Shown here one piece after another: positions 1 to 2,909 of a stretch of DNA of 5,801 bases (the stretch's first letter is position 1; each line of letters begins with the position of its first letter). Position numbers and translations under genes: made by a program. Origin of the DNA: Planctomycetota bacterium (lineage in GTDB: Bacteria; Planctomycetota; Planctomycetia; Pirellulales; Pirellulaceae); contig JAHWKS010000417.1 in assembly GCA_019347795.1 (NCBI GenBank), forward strand, positions 1-5,801. The letters run 5' to 3'. The notes under the pieces are model-generated. The model did no database searches. It was not told the DNA's origin and saw nothing but the letters and a program-made list of their open reading frames with translations.

Positions 1-190
1 GGCCGAGATGCGCGGCGAGGGCCTCGTATTTCCGCTGCGCGTAGCCTTCGACGCAGGGACAGGAAAGCGGCGCGGCGAGCGGGTCCATTACGACCATGGT
101 CAACGGCGCCTCAGCGCGGCTCGCAGGCGCGGCAATCGCGAGGCCGAGAATCGCGATCGCGCCGCAAAGAAGGTTCGAAAGGCGGTGCAT
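1..190 (-). CDS. PhnD/SsuA-like periplasmic substrate-binding protein, N-terminal part (3' end outside window)
   Basis: The gene starts at the ATG at 188-190, runs leftward and leaves the window, so only about 63 residues are visible. They begin MHRLSNLLCGAIAILGLAIA, a typical signal peptide (positive start, hydrophobic core), with likely cleavage near Ala-Ser-Arg-Ala-Glu-Ala. The mature start contains MDPLAAPLSCPC followed by an EGYAQRKYEALAAHLG stretch. From memory this matches planctomycete proteins annotated as phosphate/phosphonate ABC-type (PhnD family) binding proteins; the KYEALAAHL helix suits the family, in which a Tyr-containing first helix precedes the 'L...G..V' strand. The start is supported by AAGGA (198-202) seven bases upstream. 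It lies 55 bases after the propeller gene on the same strand, so the two are probably co-transcribed. Ligand unknown; the CPC pair near the mature N-terminus is unusual for a phosphonate binder. The family call could fail, since most of the protein is missing. Confidence 0.6.
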   Translation of the reverse strand, partial: MHRLSNLLCGAIAILGLAIAAPASRAEAPLTMVVMDPLAAPLSCPCVEGYAQRKYEALAAHLG

Positions 191-197
191 GGAATCG

Positions 198-202
198 TCC
201 TT
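198..202 (-). promoter_or_regulatory. Ribosome binding site of the PhnD-like gene
   Basis: Read on the minus strand this is AAGGA, seven bases before the ATG at 188-190. It fixes the start of a gene that is otherwise seen only in part. Confidence 0.6.
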
Positions 203-245
203 GCTAGGGTCGCGGAAGAGGAAGGGGTATACAGCCGACAAGAGC

Positions 246-1469
246 CTACTCGCCGGCGGCGGGAGGCGCCGCTTTGCGCGTCATCAACACGATGTGGTTC
301 CGCGTGATGTCGAGCATGTAGACCCGCTCGTTGTCGCCGGAGACGGCGATCGAGACGTTCTTGCAGCCGGGCACCAGCTTCACGTCTCCTATAAACTCCT
401 TGAACTCACCGTCGGGGCCGAATCGCTTGATGCGACCCGTGGTGGACTCGGCGGTGAAGACGTCGCCTGCGGCGTTGAAGCAGACGTTCATCGGATTGCA
501 GCAACTGGTGAACCCGCCCGCGCCGGTGCGGTCCCGCTCGCCCCAGGCGGTGAGCACCTCGCCGTCGGGCTTGAAGCAGGCCACGCGGTGCCGCGCATTC
601 TCGGCCACGTAGACGCCGGAGCTGCAGGCCTGCACGTCCATCTGTCCGCAGCAGCCGCGGAGGTCGGAGACGATCACTTCGCCGCCGGCGAAGTCGGACC
701 CCATCTTCCAGACCTCGAACGTGTAGCCGGTGATCGAGGGCGCGGCGATGTAGACGTGCTCGTCGTCAGCGCTGATCGACGAGACGCGCAGCTTCTGCTG
801 GGTGATGGCGGCGACCCGGCGGTCGATCGCCTCCTGGCTGATCTCCGGCTCGCGCTGCTCGCCCTGCGCCGCGAGCCGATCCTCGTAGCGCTTGATGTAG
901 TCCGGCAGAATCTTCAGGACCTGCTTCTCTTGCGCGTTGAGCTCCTCTTTCTCCTGCTTGGCTTCAAGCTGCGCAAGCATGCTCTTGTACGCTTGAACCT
1001 GCGCGGCGAGGTTTCCCGTGGATCGCTGCAAATTGGCCTTGGCTTGCTCGCGCAGCTTCTCGGTGTTCTCCCGCAAGGCGGCGGCGTGCGGCGAGTCGGC
1101 CTGCTGCAGCACCTTTCCCTCGGGCGACAGGCGGAACAGCCGGCCTTGCCCGGCCACCAGCACCGTCCCGTCCGGGGCGACGTTGATCGCCTCGGGCTTC
1201 ACGTCGATCTTCCAGGACGTGACGTGCTCCCCCTCGCCGTTCATCACCCGCACTTCGCCCGGCCCTTCCCCACAGGCCGCGAGGATTTGCCCCTGGCGGT
1301 CCAGGCAGAAGGCGTTCATTTTGGCCGTCTGGGGAACTTCGATGATGGCCGTCTGCTGGTGGGTCGCTTGCTCATCGATGTTGGCCACCGGCTCGGCCGC
1401 GACCGTAGAAACCGCCAAAGCCGAGAGGACCGCCAGCAGAGAGCCGGCCGAGACAAGAAGGGCGCGCAT
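246..1469 (-). CDS. Exported cysteine-rich NHL-like beta-propeller protein with a helical insert
   Basis: Protein of 407 residues from the ATG at 1467-1469. An upstream in-frame GTG at 1499 would add ten residues before the signal peptide, but the ATG has AGGGAG seven bases upstream and gives a clean signal peptide (1-25, cleavage after Val-Ala-Ala). About six propeller-like repeats are visible: MNAFCLDRQGQILAACG (51-67), INVAPDGTVLVAGQG (95-109), VSSISADDEHVYIAA (229-243), MDVQACSSGVYVAE (277-290), MNVCFNAAGDVFTAES (327-342) and VSIAVSGDNERVYMLD (372-387). Between the second and third lies a charged, Ala/Glu/Gln/Lys-rich helical stretch (about 125-228) likely to form a coiled coil. Ten cysteines remain in the mature protein, including vicinal pairs in GCCGQMD (272-278) and SCCNPMN (322-328). 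Such propellers usually bind proteins or ligands, and some are lactonases; no catalytic residues can be assigned here. It precedes the PhnD-like gene by 55 bases and may work with it in the periplasm. Function unknown. Confidence 0.8.
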   Translation of the reverse strand: MRALLVSAGSLLAVLSALAVSTVAAEPVANIDEQATHQQTAIIEVPQTAKMNAFCLDRQGQILAACGEGPGEVRVMNGEGEHVTSWKIDVKPEAINVAPDGTVLVAGQGRLFRLSPEGKVLQQADSPHAAALRENTEKLREQAKANLQRSTGNLAAQVQAYKSMLAQLEAKQEKEELNAQEKQVLKILPDYIKRYEDRLAAQGEQREPEISQEAIDRRVAAITQQKLRVSSISADDEHVYIAAPSITGYTFEVWKMGSDFAGGEVIVSDLRGCCGQMDVQACSSGVYVAENARHRVACFKPDGEVLTAWGERDRTGAGGFTSCCNPMNVCFNAAGDVFTAESTTGRIKRFGPDGEFKEFIGDVKLVPGCKNVSIAVSGDNERVYMLDITRNHIVLMTRKAAPPAAGE

Positions 1470-1476
1470 CAGGAAT

Positions 1477-1482
1477 CTCCCT
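1477..1482 (-). promoter_or_regulatory. Ribosome binding site deciding the propeller start
   Basis: AGGGAG on the minus strand, seven bases before the ATG at 1467-1469. It favours this ATG over the longer GTG start at 1499, which would put extra Phe/Arg-rich residues in front of a good signal peptide. Confidence 0.6.
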
Positions 1483-1520
1483 AAGAAAAAGAAACGCACG
1501 AACCCCTGGTCGGCGTCGTT

Positions 1521-1549
1521 ATTATGGCGGCCTGGCGCCGGTTAGGCAA
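1521..1549 (-). promoter_or_regulatory. Sigma70-type promoter for the propeller/PhnD-like unit
   Basis: On the minus strand TTGCCT (1544-1549, 4 of 6 matches to TTGACA) is separated by exactly 17 bases from CATAAT (1521-1526, 5 of 6 to TATAAT). An A/T-rich tract (1549-1560) sits just upstream of the -35 box and could act as an UP-like element. The predicted transcript would start near 1514, giving a leader of about 45 bases. No operator is evident, although the spacer is a GC-rich partial palindrome. Confidence 0.5.
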
Positions 1550-1561
1550 ATATTTTTTGTG

Positions 1562-1579
1562 CGGCGCGCCGTAGCGCCG
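1562..1579. other. Short GC hairpin upstream of the promoter
   Basis: CGGCGC (1562-1567) and GCGCCG (1574-1579) are perfect inverted repeats around a six-base loop, containing the GGCGCGCC palindrome. No T-run follows on either strand in the right orientation, so a classical terminator is unlikely. It may be a protein site or only a by-product of base composition. Confidence 0.25.
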
Positions 1580-1584
1580 GCAAC

Positions 1585-1619
1585 GGGGACAGGCGGGGAA
1601 CAGGCGGGGAACAGGCGGG
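1585..1619 (+). repeat. G-rich 11-bp tandem repeat with quadruplex potential
   Basis: One ten-base unit GGGGACAGGC (1585-1594) is followed by two identical units GGGGAACAGGC (1595-1605, 1606-1616) and a final GGG. The four G-runs are separated by 6, 7 and 7 bases, which fits the standard G-quadruplex pattern on the plus strand. It lies between the end of the 126-residue gene and the propeller promoter. The unit resembles G-rich repeats I associate with planctomycete intergenic regions, but family membership is not shown. Confidence 0.6.
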
Positions 1620-1622
1620 CCG

Positions 1623-1635
1623 CCCGTTTTACGGG
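1623..1635 (-). terminator. Weak hairpin just after the 126-residue gene
   Basis: CCCGT (1623-1627) and ACGGG (1631-1635) pair around a three-base loop, starting six bases past the stop codon at 1641-1643. On the minus strand no T-run follows, so it could only be a weak or factor-assisted terminator. Confidence 0.2.
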
Positions 1636-1640
1636 AAGAG

Positions 1641-2021
1641 TCAGAGCTCCTCTTCGCCGTGGAAGTCTGTTTCGCGGAGGCGGTCGCCGCGTTCGGCGCG
1701 GGCGCCAAGCGTCTCGGCGTCGCTTTGGGCCGCGGTGGCTTCCCGCAGTCCGCCCCAAGGGGCCGAAGACAGCTCGCGATTCCACAGCATCTGCAATTGG
1801 TGGGGCGTCTCGGCCTGGTCCTCCAAAGGGAACCTGCAGAGGCGGCCGAGTTGGGTCAGGCTGGCGAGCTGGAAGCGATGATAGTTGTAGAGCTCGTCCT
1901 CGTTGACGAACACCGACTCGTGATCGCGGCCGCCGGCCTCGTCGAGACCCGCCACGACGACCCGGAAATAGTGGCGAAAGCCACGCCGCTGCGGATAAAT
2001 GGATTGGATGCGCATCATCAT
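1641..2021 (-). CDS. Hypothetical protein, 126 residues
   Basis: I do not recognise this family. The protein starts at the first of three consecutive ATG codons (2013-2021), with GGAAGAG a few bases upstream, so either of the first two could be used. It has no signal peptide or membrane segment and looks cytoplasmic. The N-terminal half (RIQSIYPQRRGFRHYFRVVV, then FVNEDELYNYHRFQLASLTQ) has an ordered mix of strands and helix with several Tyr, His and Arg residues. The last 45 residues are Ala/Glu/Arg-rich and probably disordered, ending EEEL. A longer overlapping frame at 1522-2103 is Arg/Pro-rich and implausible, while this one has normal composition. It is divergent from the DUF3179-like gene. 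Conserved-looking Tyr/His segments suggest a genuine lineage-specific gene; no function is claimed. Confidence 0.65.
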   Translation of the reverse strand: MMMRIQSIYPQRRGFRHYFRVVVAGLDEAGGRDHESVFVNEDELYNYHRFQLASLTQLGRLCRFPLEDQAETPHQLQMLWNRELSSAPWGGLREATAAQSDAETLGARAERGDRLRETDFHGEEEL

Positions 2022-2042
2022 CGCTCTTCCGGCGGAGTGAAA

Positions 2043-2048
2043 ATTCTA
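2043..2048 (-). promoter_or_regulatory. Possible -10 element for the 126-residue gene
   Basis: TAGAAT on the minus strand (5 of 6 to TATAAT) lies about 22 bases before the ATG at 2019-2021. No convincing -35 box is found 16-18 bases upstream, where the sequence is a GC hairpin, so the call is weak. Confidence 0.3.
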
Positions 2049-2053
2049 GGCAG

Positions 2054-2078
2054 GGCGCCGGTCCGCGGCCGCGGCGCC
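2054..2078. other. GC hairpin in the divergent spacer
   Basis: GGCGCCG (2054-2060) and CGGCGCC (2072-2078) form a perfect seven-base stem around an 11-base loop that is itself GC-rich and palindromic (GCGGCCGC). It lies between two divergent starts and ends eight bases before the ATG at 2087, so it could affect initiation of the plus-strand gene or serve as a shared control site. No factor can be assigned. Confidence 0.3.
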
Positions 2079-2086
2079 GGGGTTGA

Positions 2087-2803
2087 ATGGTGCAGAAACG
2101 CAAAAACGCCGCAGTTTCGGCACGTCACCCCTTTGGCGCCTCTCCCGTGGACATTCAAACCTTAAAGTCATTCGTGGCCCACCCGCTAGTGGCCATTTTC
2201 GCTTTGCTGGTCGCCCCGATCGGGTTCTACCATTGGACCCAAACGGCGCAGTCGGAGCAAGGCTCGGCCGTTGGCGCCCGGCGAGGCGGGACGGCGGATT
2301 CACCCGCCGCGGCGTCGGCAAGCGTTGATGCCGCCGACGAAGATAAGATCGTCGGCGTCCCCGGCGTTCGACCCGCCAGTTATCGCTCGGCGGCGGAGGC
2401 GGGGCTCCGCGACACCGAGCCGGTCATCGGCGTGATCGTCAACGGGAAGGCCCGCGCGTATCAAATCAACTCGATGTGCAGCCTGCAGACGTGCCTGGTG
2501 AACGATACAGTGGCCGGCCGTGCGATTTCCGTGCTCTACGCCGCGGAAGTCGGCTCGCCGCGGGTGCTCACCGATGAACAGGATTTGCCGGGGGAGGCGC
2601 TCCCGCTGGGCATTCACGGCATCGTGCAGGGGAGCTTGTATGTGTCCTACCAAGGCCGCAACCGATTTTTCGACGGCACGCTGCGCGGTCTGGCCGATCA
2701 CCCGTTTGCCCACTGCTCGTGGAAAACGTGGCGAGCCGCCTATCCGGACACCGACGTGTACCGGGCCGAGGCGCCGCCGGTCGGTTCGCCGCCGGACGCG
2801 TGA
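2087..2803 (+). CDS. Membrane-anchored DUF3179-like protein
   Basis: Protein of 238 residues. A basic N-terminus (MVQKRKN) is followed by a single hydrophobic segment (about 29-48, FVAHPLVAIFALLVAPIGFY), then an Ala/Ser/Gly-rich linker to about residue 85, so the rest probably lies in the periplasm. The folded part (about 88-225) shows the DUF3179 pattern: VIGVIVNGKARAYQI (113-127), LVND followed by a Gly-Arg-x-Ile-x-Val strand (137-149), GIHGIVQGSLYVSY (175-188) and the closing SWKTWRAAYPDTDVY (211-225). The family's usual cysteine motif after the 'VND' strand (consensus roughly CPLCGS) is replaced by YAAEVGS, so this is a divergent member. The family's role is unknown. The start at 2087 has only a weak GGGG upstream; a GTG at 2147 would leave the membrane segment intact. 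It is transcribed alone, away from the 126-residue gene and toward uvrA. Confidence 0.75.
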   Translation: MVQKRKNAAVSARHPFGASPVDIQTLKSFVAHPLVAIFALLVAPIGFYHWTQTAQSEQGSAVGARRGGTADSPAAASASVDAADEDKIVGVPGVRPASYRSAAEAGLRDTEPVIGVIVNGKARAYQINSMCSLQTCLVNDTVAGRAISVLYAAEVGSPRVLTDEQDLPGEALPLGIHGIVQGSLYVSYQGRNRFFDGTLRGLADHPFAHCSWKTWRAAYPDTDVYRAEAPPVGSPPDA

Positions 2804-2859
2804 TTCTACCGAAATCCCATGCGGCGGATGTGCGGTGTTGTCGGCGTTGGATCGCGGAC

Positions 2860-2881
2860 GCGCCGCTTCCTTTCGCGGCGC
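2860..2881. terminator. GC hairpin between convergent genes
   Basis: GCGCCGC (2860-2866) and GCGGCGC (2875-2881) form a perfect seven-base stem with an eight-base pyrimidine loop (TTCCTTTC). It sits midway in the 106-base space between the DUF3179-like stop and the uvrA stop, where a two-way terminator is expected. Neither side has a T-run, so the role is inferred from position. Confidence 0.35.
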
Positions 2882-2909
2882 CGTTCGCTGGTGCGCCTGT
2901 GCGACGCTA

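Noticed and set aside
96..1484. 462-residue plus-strand open frame opposite the propeller gene
   Set aside because: It mirrors the minus-strand gene almost end to end and is Leu/Val/Arg/Gly/His-rich, as typical antisense frames in GC-rich DNA are; the opposite frame has a signal peptide, a ribosome binding site and propeller repeats.
1497..1499. GTG start for the propeller gene
   Set aside because: It has a poorly placed purine tract, and the downstream ATG at 1467-1469 has a well-spaced AGGGAG and gives a standard signal peptide.
1522..2103. 193-residue minus-strand frame overlapping the 126-residue gene
   Set aside because: It is extremely Arg/Pro-rich with no domain-like pattern, and covers the 126-residue gene in another frame and the G-rich repeat.
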